Shown one piece after another: positions 46,927-58,379 of a stretch of DNA of 64,000 nt. Each line of letters starts with the position of its first letter. Position 1 is the first letter of the stretch. Location: NCBI GenBank assembly GCA_014526335.1, contig JACTAT010000061.1:3242082-3306081 (forward strand), written 5' to 3'. The position numbers and the translations under genes were made by a program. This DNA is from Chrysaora quinquecirrha. Its lineage: Eukaryota; Cnidaria; Scyphozoa; Semaeostomeae; Pelagiidae. The notes below the pieces were generated by a model. It made no database searches, was not told the origin of the DNA, and saw only the letters and a program-made list of their open reading frames with translations.

Positions 46927-48290
46927 TGAGATGACCTTGACATCGAGTACATATGGGTTTTATTTTATTTTCTGTTTATATAGTCATAGAAGACTCGAAA
47001 AAGCCAAACTTGCCCCTTCCAAGTGTTGGGCAAATTTTTTTATGACCTGCCGAAGATACGTCATGTCCAAGGTAAAAATTTCATGGAAAAATTTTTATAA
47101 ATTGTCAAAACATGGTATTGTTTGGTCTCATTCGAATGGAAATTGACTGTAGATTCCGAATTTGGCAATGAGGTTAGATTCTGTATATATTGATCAAAGA
47201 TATTGCTCAAGACATTTGATTTTTATAAATAAAAATCAAAAAAAGAAAAAATCAAAAAAAGAAAAGCTAAGAAAAATGCTCTTTGAAAAATTATCTTTAG
47301 TTAGTTAGTTAGCATAGCTTGTAAGTTAGTAAGTTAGTTAGTTAGCTACTTTGGAAGATACTAAAATAGTAAGTAAGTTAGTAGTTAGTGAGTTGGTTAG
47401 GTAATTAGTTAGTTTGTTATTTAGTTAGATAGTTAATTAGTTGTGAGTTAGTTAGATACTGAGTTTGTTATTTAGTTAGTTAGTCTGATAGTTGGTTATC
47501 TAGCGTAGCTTCTTAGTTAGTCAGGTAATTAGTTAGCTACTTTCGAAGATATTAAGTTGGTTAGTTACTTAGTTACAAAGGGTAGTTAGTTAGTTAGGTA
47601 ACTAGTTATATTTAGTTATATTTGGTTATATTTATATTTATTATATTTAGTCAGTTTGTTAGTTAGCATAGCTTGCACGTTACTCAGTTCGTTAGTTAGC
47701 TAATTTGGGAGATAGTAAGTTAGTTATTAAGTTAGTTATTAAGTTAATTAGTTAATTAGTCAGTTAGTAAGTTAGTTACCTTGGAAGATAGTAAGTTAGT
47801 TAGTTAGTTAGTTAGTTAGCTAGATAGTTAGTTAGTTAGTTAGTTAGTTAATAAGTCAGTTAGTTAGTAAGTTAGTTAGTTACTTAGCTTATCTTGTAAG
47901 TTAGTCAGTTAGTTAGTTAGCTACTTTAGAAGATACTAAGTTAGTTAGTCAGTTAATTAGTAGTTGATTAGTTAGATAACTACTTAGTTAGTAACTTAGT
48001 TAGTAAGATAATTAAATAGTTAGTTAGCTAGTTATTTAGTTAGTTAGTTAGCGTAGCTTGTAAGTTACTTAGTTAAGCCTACAAATATGATGGGCGTTCC
48101 AAGTAATTCTGGCAGGCATTGTAGTTAGCTAACTAACAAACTAACTAACTAACTAACTATGCAGCTAAGAAACTAACTAGCTAGCTAACTAACTAATGCA
48201 TCTAATTAACTTAATCAATCTTATTAACTTAAAAAGAAACAAACTAATTACCTAACAAGCTAGCTAACTGACTAACTAACGAACTAACTT

Positions 48291-48330
<40 letters not shown>

Positions 48331-49407
48331 CCTAACTAACTAACTAACTAACATGCAAGCTATGTCTACTAACTAACAATCTAGCAAACAAACTTATTAA
48401 CTAACTAACTAACTAACTAACTAAATAACTAACTTTCTAACTAACTTATTAACTAACTAACTAACTAACTAACACTAACTAGCTAACAACTATCTAGCTA
48501 GTTACCCAACTAAGTAGCTAACTAACAAAGTAACTTACTAGCTTACTTTCTATCTTCTAAAGTAGCTAACGAACAAACTGACAAACTGACTTACAATATT
48601 CAAAAATAGCTAACTAACAAACTGACTAACGTACAAGCTATGCTACTTAAGTAACTAACTGAACTAAATAACTAACTAACTAGCTAACTAACTAACTAAC
48701 AAACTAAATAACTAACTAACTAGCTAACTAACTAACTAACTAACAGCTATCTAGCTAGTTACGTAACTAACTAGCTAACTGACAAAGTAACTTACTATCC
48801 ACCTTACTATCTTCTAAAATAGCTAACTAACAAACTGACTAACTCACAAGCTATGCTACTTAAGTAACTAACTAACTAAATAACTAACTAACTAGCTAAC
48901 TAACCAACTAACCAACTAACTAAATAACTAACTAACTAGCTAACTAACTAACTAACTAACAACTATCTAGCTAGTTACTTAACTAACTAGCTACCTAACA
49001 AAGTAACTTACTAACCACCTTACTATCTTCTAAAGTAGCTAACGAACAAAACTGACTTACAAAATTCTAATATAGCTAAATAACAAACAAACTAACTAAC
49101 TCACTAACTAAATAACTGACTAACTAAATATCTAACTAACTAACTAACTAACTAGCTAACTAACTAACAACTATCTAGCTAGTTGCGTAACTAACTAGCT
49201 GACTAACAAAGTAACTTACTATCCACCTTACTATCTTCTAAAATAGCTAACGAACTAAATGACTGACTGACTTACAATATTCTAAAATAGCTAACTAACA
49301 AACAGACTAACTTACAAGCTATGCTACTTAAGTAACTAACTAACTAACTAACTAAATAACTAACTAACTAAATAACTAACTAACTGACTAACTTACTAAC
49401 TGAGTAG

Positions 49408-49451
<44 letters not shown>

Positions 49452-50345
49452 TTAACTAATCAACTAATCAACTAACTAACTAACTAACTAACAACTATCT
49501 AGCTAGTTACCTAACTAACTAGCTAACTAATAAAGTAACTTACTAACTAACTTATCACTTCAAAAGTAGCTAACGAACAAACTGACTTATTTACAAGGTA
49601 TTCTAACTAAGTAGCTTACTGACTAACTATAAACCTAACTAACTAGAAAAATAACAAACTAACTTACTAACTAACTTAAAATCTTCTAAAGCAGCTAACT
49701 AACAAACTGACTAGCTTACAAGCTATGCTACTTAAGTAACAACTAAATAACTAACGGACTAACTAACTAACCAACTAAGTAAGTAACTACGTAACTAACT
49801 AGCGAAAAGACTAACTAATAAAACAAACTAACTATTTAACTAACTAACAAACCAACAAATAAATTACCTAACAAACTAACAAACAAACAAAATTTAACTA
49901 ACTAACTAATATGGTAACTGACTTACTTACTAACTTACTATCTTCTAAAGTTAACTAGCTAAGTCACTAACATACAAGCTATGCTAACTAACTAACGATA
50001 ATTTTTCAAGAACATTTTAATTTAACATTTACTTTTTGATTTTTGTTTATAAAAGTCCAATTCCTTGAGCAATATATTTTTATTTTTATATGCGGAGACT
50101 AATATTGATACTATATTTGGAATCTAGAGTCAATTTCCATTCGAATGAGACCAAACAATACCATGTTTTGACAATTTATAAAATTTTTCGATGAATTTTT
50201 ACCTTGGACATGACGCATCTTCCGCGGATCATAAAAAATTTGCCCAACACTTGGAAGGGCAAGTTTGGCTTTTCGAGTCTTCTTTCACCATATAACCAGA
50301 AAATAAAATAAAACCCATATGTACTCGATGTCAAGGTCATCCTTG
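46927..50345. repeat. 3.4-kb foldback: unique inverted arms enclosing (TTAG)n and (CTAA)n halves
   Basis: The left arm (46,927-47,290) and right arm (about 49,990-50,345) are inverted copies. ATGACCTTGACATCGAGTAC on the left matches GTACTCGATGTCAAGGTCAT on the right. AAGCCAAACTTGCCC, ACCATGTTTTGACAATTT and GAAAAATTATC motifs are likewise shared as complements, with a few per cent differences. Inside, 47,290-48,080 is built of TTAG units and 48,120-49,990 of CTAA units, so the halves are also complementary. About 40 bp of other sequence (ATGATGGGCGTTCCAAGTAA) lies at the centre. The tetranucleotide DNA carries recurrent landmarks (ACTATCTTCTAAAGTAGC, ACAAGCTATGCTA, CTATCTAGCTAGTTAC) every 200-320 bp. 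The outer left end is hidden by the gap. Confidence 0.9.
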
Positions 50346-50474
50346 AAATTCGCATTCGGCCACCGGACTATTTTGACTTTAAAACTCTTCTGTTCTTTCA
50401 GAGTTGAGAAAACAGAGGTTCTCAGAAACATATCAAGTTCTGAAAACAAAAAAAAAACGATTATCTACGGACTG

Positions 50475-51020
50475 CTGTGGTGGATACGCACTACTGTGGT
50501 GGTGCGTTTAGCGTACTGTGGTGGGGTTTTTGCGTACTGTGGTGGATAAGCTCTACTGTGGCCGGTTATTATGCGTACTGTGGTAGGTTATTATGCTTGT
50601 TGTGGTGGGGTTTTTTGCGTACTGTGGTGGATAAGCTCTTCTGTGGTGGGTTATTATGTGTACTGTGGTGGGTTATTATGCTTGATGTGGTGGGGTTTTT
50701 TGCGTACTGTGGTGGATAAGCACTTCTGTGGTGGGTTATTATGCTTGTTGTGGTGGGGTTTTGCGTACTTTGGTGGATAAGCACTACTGTGGTGGGTTAT
50801 TATGCTTGTTGTGGTGGGGTTTTTTGCGTACTGTGGTGGATAAGCACTACTGTGGTGGGTTATTATGCTTCATGTTGTGTGTTATTATGCTTGTTGCGGT
50901 GGGGTTTTTTGCGTACTGTGGTGGATAAGCACTACTGTGGGGGGTTATTATGCTCAATGCGGTGGTATTGTTTGCTGTCTGTGGTCTGTGGTTGATACGC
51001 ACTATTTGGGTGGTTTATTT
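50475..51020. repeat. GT-rich minisatellite, about 61-63 bp unit
   Basis: Units of the type GCGTACTGTGGTGGATAAGC, ACTACTGTGGTGGGTTATTA, TGCTTGTTGTGGTGGGGTTT repeat about eight times, with insertions of an extra half unit. Each unit is itself made of a degenerate CTGTGGTGG subrepeat. Several frames are open through the array on both strands for this reason. Confidence 0.9.
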
Positions 51021-52239
51021 GCTTCGTGTTGTATGAAGCAAAAAACTGGTCATTTTTATCATCACTGAACTTTTGATGAACTACAAACAGATTTGACCTT
51101 TTAAATTCGAAATTTGAAAATTTGACCGACTGTAGGAAATTGATGACAATCCAGTCAATAATCAACTGATTCAATCTATTTATAATATTCAATTCATGAA
51201 CAGGTTCTTGCCAAATTCTAAATGATCTTAAGTACTGCAGTGTGCTGTACTGTTATGTGTTTCTCTAGCAGTAGAAATAATTCTAAATAGTATTAAGATT
51301 ATTCGAAGGAGATACGAAAATGAACTGCTTCTTTGATTCAAGTCTGTTGTGACCCCGATTATGGAGTTACGGGATTATTTTTGCTCTTTTTGATTTTGCT
51401 ATAAAACACGGAATCGTTTTAGAAAACATGGAATGTTGCTATAAAACGTACAATTCAATAGATCTCGATGATTAATTGACATTTATTTGTTACTTAGAAG
51501 CCAAAGCAAAGATTTATAAGCATTTTCGGGTAAAATCTAAGGTATTTACTAAAATAGGCCCTCATTCCATTCCGTCATTCCGCCATTCCATTCCGTCATT
51601 CCATATTCCGTGTTTTAAAGATAGCCCCTGATTGAATCGACCAGAAAATCCAGATTTTTGTTTGTTATTTTTCGTTTAGATAGTAGCGACCCTCGAAGAT
51701 GTGCCACCCATAAAATTTAACAAGTATAGTGGAAATTATGTTAACGTTAACGAGAATTGCATTAGTTTCTTTTGATATTTCATGTCTTTTGCCTTGATGT
51801 TTTTCTGCCCTTGTTAGTAAACATGTAAACTTTGGACAGGACATGCATGTCTTACTTGAGTAATAATATTATTACAGAGGAAAGAGTTATTATTTAGTTT
51901 TCAGTAAGAGAAGAATAGATAAAGTGTACTTTGTTTTGTTTTTTTTTCTTCAATTTTTGGATTAATAAGTACTTTGCTGATAAATGTTTTTAATTGTTTC
52001 AATTAGCAATCGAACAAAATTGTTGTTCAGCCAAGTTGAGTGGAATTTGCACTTTGCACAGCAGAAAGTGAGATGAGAGAGATTTCTGTCAGGGGGTCGC
52101 TGGCTACGCCACTGTGCATACCGATAAGCATCTTTCATCATTTGACCGAAATAGCTATATTCAACCAGAGTCGTTCTTCGAACATGCCCATAGGGCCCCT
52201 ATGTTTTGCTTCGTTTCCATAATTCTGTTCGATTGAAGA
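51021..52239. other. No gene seen
   Basis: AT-rich DNA. Near 51,560 there is a small ATTCCGTCATTCC pentamer-rich stretch. At 52,092-52,113 a CTGGCTACGCCACTG motif resembles the right end of a hAT-like element. Confidence 0.4.
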
Positions 52240-53359
52240 TACAGGGTCTTTGGATTGGGGGGGGGGGGGGCAAAAGAATAAAAAGTATGGGGGTCCGGGG
52301 GCTTGCCCCCAGAAAAATTTTTTGGACAATGCCCTTCTACAAGTCGTAAAACGGCCCTTTATAAAAGAGATTTGACGGGCTTTCAAAATGAAAAATATGT
52401 TGGACAATTCTTGCTTTGCACAAAAATTTCATGACAACAGACCTACAATCTTCGTGTAGGGTCTATTACTATGCCAGGGATAAATTGTTCTAAGACCTTT
52501 GAAATTAATGAAAGCTAGGTACCAAATATCTATGTTGTAACTACAAAATTTGTTACAAAGCGTTTTTAAGCATGAAAACATGGAAATAAAAGTTTCAAAC
52601 TAATTAATGAGAAAGACACAAAATTAGGGGAGTCCGGGGTATGCTCCCCCGGAAGAAATTTCATTCTTTACCTCTAGAATGGCATAGAATGCATAATTTT
52701 TGCTTGCCGAGTGTGTTCCTACTGTTTATCCGAAGACATCTCACCTCACCTGCTTGTTGGAAACACTTGCTTTCTTGTTGATGTAGAACATTCCAGCCAA
52801 GAATACATACTTATTATACGAAGCGGTGAAAATTTTCATTCTACGTTTATCTACTAGAAACATGCACTGTGTTGTGTGATCTTTCGTTTACTCTACTAAT
52901 TTCCTCGTGTTTTTGCCTTTTCGTTCTATTTCGTTTTATTTCGACAACGAGAGAGAGGAGATTAACGTTTTGACTTTTCACCACATCAACAATACGGAAG
53001 AGAGAGAGGGGTCTTTTGAATAAACTTTAAATCTGTCCGACGGGACCGTAAAAACACAAGAAAGGGTCCGTACCTTTAGAACCCTTCACACATCGAGACC
53101 TATTGCAACAGGAGGGGCGTGTGGGTTGAACAATAGACAATAGTAAACACGTGGCGCTAATTGCCGCATAAAAATTAGTAGTAGAACACTTTCCTGGAAC
53201 CGAGCAGGTTGGATCGGCTTGGATGATATCTCTAACGGTTGTTAGAATTTCTCTTACTCCCCCACTGATTTTATTGCAGAAATGGACTTTTCTAAAACAC
53301 CAACTTTTCAACTATTGAGGGGCGACCGCCCCCCTTGCCCCCCCTTGGCTACGCTACTG
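52240..53359. mobile_element. 1.2-kb dispersed repeat, copy 1 (hAT-like ends)
   Basis: Aligns by eye, in order, with 54,715-55,947. Shared blocks: a G-run then GGGGCAAAA; GGCTTGCCCC versus GGCTCGCCCC; AATTCTTGCTTT; TTGTTGATGT; CAGCCAAGAATACAT; GAAAATTTTCATTC; TTTATCTACTAGAAA; TTTCCTCGTG. Both copies end in CCCTTGGCTA.GCTACTG, the reverse of hAT-type CAGT.GCGTAGCC ends. No transposase is seen, so it is non-autonomous. Confidence 0.7.
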
Positions 53360-53369
53360 GGTATGCACA

Positions 53370-53860
53370 ACGATGATGATAATGATTATTATGATAATGG
53401 TGGTGGTTATGATGATGATGTTGATGAACACGATGATCATGATGCTGGTTGGTAGGGGTGATTGTGGTTGTATGGTGGGTATGGTGGTGGTGGTAGAGGT
53501 GGTTGTGGTGCTGAAGGGGTGGTTGTGGTGGTTGTGATAGGGGTGGTCGTGGTGATGGTTGTAGGGGTGGTTTTGGTGGTGGTGATAGGGGTGGTCGAGG
53601 TGATGGTTGTAGGGGCGGTTGTGATGGTGGTGATAGGGGTGGTCGAGGTGATGGTTGTAGGGCTGGTTGCGGTTGTGGTGAAAGGGGTGATCATGATGCT
53701 GGTTGGTTTGGGTGTGATTGTGGTGGTATGGTGGGTGTGGTGGTGGTGGTAGTAGAGGTGGTTGTGGTGCTAGAGGGGTGGTTGTGATGGTGGTGATAGG
53801 GGTGGTCAAGGTGATGGTTGTAGGGTTGGTTGTGGTGGTGGTGATAGGGTCCTTTAGATG
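53370..53860. repeat. GGTGGT/GGTTGT-rich minisatellite
   Basis: A strongly G/T-biased strand made of GGTGGTTGTGGTGGTGATAG units, roughly 42-66 bp, flanked by ATG/ATT trinucleotide runs on both sides (53,370-53,400 and 53,875-53,960). The minus strand is open as a His/Pro/Thr-rich frame only because of the repeat. G-tracts of two or three give some quadruplex potential. Confidence 0.9.
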
Positions 53861-54714
53861 TTGCACACCGTCAATGATGGTGATGATAATCATGATGATG
53901 ATGATGATTATTATTATCATAATTATTATTATTATGACGATTTTCATTCTGAGGATAATAATAATGACGATTTGTTTTGAAATTGCCGCTCTTTGGCAAA
54001 ACTCTTTGATAAATGTTGAGAATGCGTGAAATGTCATTTACCAAAGCAAGGTGGCAATTTTCCAGTTCCATGAAGTAAACAAGGATGAGTCAATTGTCGC
54101 ATGACCCCAGATTGACTAAAGTGCTTGCAGGCCGCGATTGTGAACAACTAACCGCAAATTGCGCATCAATGGCTGAGAGGATGGCCCTAATGGCATTCTT
54201 GACAATGGCCCTATTGTTACACGTTTTCCATTGTTCAAGCGTTGGTTAGTTAGTAAGTTAGTTAGTGAGTGAGTGAGTGAGTGACATCCACCCCACACCA
54301 ATATGTTCGAATTCTTCGAACATAAAAATGTCAATCCACTTTCGGAAACGAATTTGAATGAGTCCTTAGTTTGAGCTTCCAGCCATTCAATTCAATAGCG
54401 ATAACTACGACACAGGTACTAAGTCTAGGAAAAACCAAAACACTTGAAAAATATCATTCAGCATATGTGGCGGGACCGGGAGACCGCGGAAAAGTCATAT
54501 AAAGCAACGAGTAAGTTTTACACTTTTTGTTTAGGCTTTCATTTTATTGTATTCTTTTAGGCTGTCTCCTGTTTGTTTGTCTGCAACAAGCTTATTAAGA
54601 CTTACACTCAACACTTCGGCTTTGACGAGAAGATATAGATAGACTAGATACCTAGGCCGCACAGCACAGATATGTACCTATCTAGATACAGTTTCTAGCA
54701 ACGTTTGCTTACAG
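53861..54714. other. No gene seen; trinucleotide runs and small GTTA/GAGT repeat
   Basis: ATG/ATT runs to about 53,960, then ordinary AT-rich DNA with a short GTTAGTTAGTAAG / GAGTGAGTGAGT run at 54,243-54,283. No coding region is supported. Confidence 0.5.
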
Positions 54715-55947
54715 GCAGTGCCAGAGTGGTGTTGCCAGGGTCCTGGTTTTTTGGGTGGGGGGCAAAATAAATTGAAGAAGATTGGGGGTCTTGGGGCTCG
54801 CCCCTGGGAATATTTTTGTCACCATGCGGCATGGTCCACGCCCTTCAACAAATCATGAAATGGCCCTTCAGAGAATTTTCCTAACAAACAAAGAATATGA
54901 TGAGCTGAGTTAGATATATATAGATAGAAGGCTTTCAAACCGAGAAAATATACTTGATAATTCTTGCTTTTCACAACGATTTCATGACCAGACCCATTAG
55001 AAAAATTGTTCTTAGACCATTGAAATTCATGAAAAGTGCCACACTTGGTTTGACAATATCTATTTTGTTAACTAACCCCAATTCTTGAAAACATGGAAAT
55101 AAAAGTCCAAGGGAAATTCATCAGAGACACAAATCTAGGTGGTGGGTTCAGAATGGCACAGAATGCATAATGTTTTGCTTGCCTATTAGAAATCACAGGT
55201 AAAAAAATTTTTGTTGGGCTCCAAGCAAAGTTAAGTTTTCTTTGGTCCAATGGAAGGCTATTGTGCATGAGAGACCCAAGAATGAATTTGCTGTGCTCTA
55301 GATGTGCACGTGTACACCACTTGTGCTCAATACTGGATATCCGAAGCCATACCGCACCTGTTTGTTGGAACCCCTGCTTTTTTTGTTGATGTGGGATATT
55401 CTAGCCAAGAATACATGTTATACAAAAACTTGTACATCGCAGTGAAAATTTTCATTCCACATTTATCTACTAGAAATACATGCTGTGTTGTCTGATTTTT
55501 TGTTTACTCTAGGCCTACTAATTTCCTTGTGCTTTTGCCTTCTCGTTCTGTTTTTAATAACAATTTGAAAAGGGGATTGATGTTTTGACTTTCACCACAG
55601 CAACAATACACAAGGGAGGTCTTTTAAATAAACCTTATATCTGTCCAACAGGATCATAAAAAGACAAGGAATATCAGTACCTTTAGAACTCTTAACACAT
55701 TGAGACCTATGGCAACAGGAGGGACGTGTGGATTGAACAATAGTAAACACATGGCCTAAATTGCCACAGAGCATAAGTAGTAGAACATTTTCCTAGAATA
55801 GAGCAGGTGGAATAATAAAATCATTTTCGACATTGAAAATTTTTTTTGCCCAACGGTTGTTGATTTTTTTTGCCCCCCACTGATTTTATTGCAGAAATGG
55901 ACTTAAGACACCAACTGCCCCCCTTGCCCCCCTTGGCTATGCTACTG
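54715..55947. mobile_element. 1.2-kb dispersed repeat, copy 2 (hAT-like ends)
   Basis: Second, diverged copy of the element at 52,240-53,359. Its left end reads CAGAGTGGTGTTGCCAGGGT and its right end CCTTGGCTATGCTACTG; read outward they form an imperfect terminal inverted repeat of about 17 bp. The internal G-run/GGGGGCAAAAT and the Cys-poor AT-rich body match copy 1 in order. Same orientation as copy 1. Confidence 0.7.
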
Positions 55948-56370
55948 CTTGCAGGAGAACAGAATGGACTTTGAAACTGAGAACATTGCGCATATTTGTT
56001 GCAGATTTCATGTTGAAACATGAATTTACCTACCTATAGGGGTAATTAATTATACACCTTGGCCTAGGGCTTTAAAACTGCCTCGTAGTTATAAAGGCAG
56101 AAGGAAAGGGTATTTTTTGGAAAAATGCTTTTAAATTATTGTAGCCAAGGGCCATTCTGCCAAACTGAAATTTTTGCACATTGTCCACAAAACTCTACTG
56201 CTTTGTGAACAATGGGTATTTTTCTATTGTTTAAGCCAAAATTGTGTATGTGTATGTAATTACTATATAAAGTGATATACTATCAATGTACCTACTTACA
56301 ATGACTGAAACTGTTTGTACTTCATGGAATATAAGGTCTTTAAAGTTAGGCTGATTTTTTAAGGCAGTCC

Positions 56371-57003
56371 ATTTCAATGGTTGGTAGAACTTTCCTTTTC
56401 AATGGTTGGTAGAACTTTCCTTTTCAATGGTTGGTAGAACTTTCCTTTTCAATGGTTGGTAGAACTTTCCTTTTCAATGGTTGGTAGAACTTGCCTTTTC
56501 AATGGTTGGTAGAACTTTCCTTTTCAATGGTTGGTAGAACTTTCCATTTCAAAGGTTGGTAGAACTTTCCTTTTCAATGGTTGGTAGAAATTTCCATTTC
56601 AATGGTTGGTAGAACTTTCCTTTTCAATAGTTGGTAGAAATTTCCATTTCAATGGTTGGTAGAACTGTCCTTTTCAATGGTTGGTAGAACTTTCCATTTC
56701 AATGGTTGGTAGAACTTTCCTTTTCAATGGTTGGTAGAACTTTCCATTTCAATGGTTGGTAGAACTTTCCTTTTCAATGGTTGGTAGAACTTTCCATTTC
56801 AATGGTTGGTAGAACTTTTCTTTTCAATGGTTGGTAGAACTTTCCATTTCAATGGTTGGTAGAACTTTCCATTTCAATGGTTGGTAGAACTTTCCTTTTC
56901 AATGGTTGGTAGAACTTTCCATTTCAATGGTTGGTAGAATTTTCCGTTTCAATGGTTGGTAGAACTTTCCTTCTCAATGCTTGGTAGAACTTTCCTTTTC
57001 AAT
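56371..57003. repeat. 25-bp minisatellite, about 25 copies
   Basis: Unit TTTTCAATGGTTGGTAGAAC plus TTTCC. In the second half, variants with CCTTTTC and CCATTTC alternate, making a 50-bp higher-order unit. Scattered substitutions (AAATTT, GTTTC, CTTGG) mark older copies. Confidence 0.97.
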
Positions 57004-57473
57004 AGTCTTAACATTAGTTTGGCAGCAGTCAAACAAGTATCAATTGTCTATTTTATTTAATTTAGGAATATTGCCAAGCCATGGCATTATTAGGTAAACA
57101 GGGTGTTGAGGAAATGCATTGTTTTACTTCAGTTATATTTGTTTTTCGCTTGTAATTTTTGTTACAGTGCTCCAAAAAGAAGTAACACAAAATAATGTAT
57201 TAAATAATCTTTTCCTATGGCAGAATCTCACTGAGTGTAAGCCATGTAAACTTCAGCCCTATAAATATACCTCGCAGTAGGGAAATGGACCTTATACCTG
57301 CTCTTTATTTCGAGTAATCCAAACTGAGAAATCGGTATTCGCAAATGCAGATGCATTGGAACCCGAAAACAAGCAAAGGATAAGGCGTTTTTTTTACTAG
57401 AAAGGATTGTCTAAATGTCCTCCATTCTATTCTGTGCATTTTGGAAGCCTTCTTGCAAATAGATTGATTGTTC
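57004..57473. other. No gene seen
   Basis: AT-rich sequence after the 25-bp minisatellite. No coding or structured element seen. Confidence 0.4.
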
Positions 57474-57911
57474 TTACCATAAAAATGCTATGAATACTAT
57501 CAATAACTGTGCGAAAATTGAAAACAATAGAAAAATTTGAGTCTGCACAGTCAACAGTATACACCTTGATGGATAAACTGGAGTCGGAGCATGAAATTCT
57601 AACTTAGATCGACGACGAATTGAAGGATCGGTTTTGGGAGAAACAAGAGGGGAGTTGTCCGGAGAGTTGTTTTGTAGTATGTGGAGCAAAACCCACTTAG
57701 AATCACGGATTAACACCAAGAAAGTGACAACAGGAGAAACAACCATCAGGAAAGATGAAGATTCTTGATTGCCATCGATGAGGCCAGCAGAAACAACAGA
57801 AACACATGTGTACATGCAGTGAAAGAATTTAACACACAACTGAAAATGTACAAAGGTTCTAGATGTTGCTGCAAGAAGAGAGATGCTACGTAATTGCAAA
57901 GCATGCTTCAA
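57474..57911 (-). other. Open frame of unknown status, possible membrane-protein exon
   Basis: A 145-codon minus-strand frame. Its middle reads SAGLIDGNQESSSFLMVV, then SPVVTFLVLIRDSKWVLL (hydrophobic) and a polar, Ser/Pro-rich part (NNSPDNSPLVSPKTDPS, RRRSKLEFHAPTP). It is followed by a donor-like AAGGTGTAT at about 57,563. The composition suggests an exon with a transmembrane segment and cytoplasmic tail. No acceptor could be fixed and no family is recognised. Confidence 0.3.
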
Positions 57912-58379
57912 CCGTACTTCAACAGGCCAGCATGTAGCACAACTTTGATCGCGAGGGTGTTTCGACTGTGGGGAGCAACATCACACACCAATCTGCGAGC
58001 AACAACCCAAAGTTACCTCCACAAATCACTTCATTGCAGCAAATTGAAAGTTTCGGTGGGGGTGGGGGTAATTTAGCGGACTTCTTATATCTGACAAATA
58101 AGGCAATCTGTCAAGATGTAGATCACGTTTGCACAAGGAAGTCACGCAATTGATCGCAGCTATTACAGCAGTGAGTGCCATATGGCGCATTGATCGAAGT
58201 ACTGTTGGATGTTTACCCCCGTGACTTTATATCGACTATTACGTAATTAATAACTATCTATATAATCCTTGTTCTGTTCTGTTTTAAGCATTCTTAGATA
58301 GATCTAAGTTACCAAAAGAAATATCCTCTCTCTCGAGTTTTGCCTTCGGATACATTTCTATCTAAGAGTCAAATAGAAT

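Noticed and set aside
46009..47146. Long open frames of 300 or more codons across the gap
   Set aside because: They consist almost entirely of undetermined bases.
50477..50995. Cys/Trp/Gly-rich repetitive peptides in several frames
   Set aside because: Several frames on both strands are open at once, the signature of a minisatellite rather than a gene.
53354..54037. 227-codon His/Pro/Thr-rich minus-strand frame
   Set aside because: Translation of the GGT minisatellite and ATG/ATT runs; repetitive, with no domain or splice context.
58204..58379. 5' LTR and primer-binding site of the gypsy element
   Set aside because: TGTTGG could be an LTR start, but no matching 3' copy and no convincing tRNA-complementary site were found, so no LTR is annotated.
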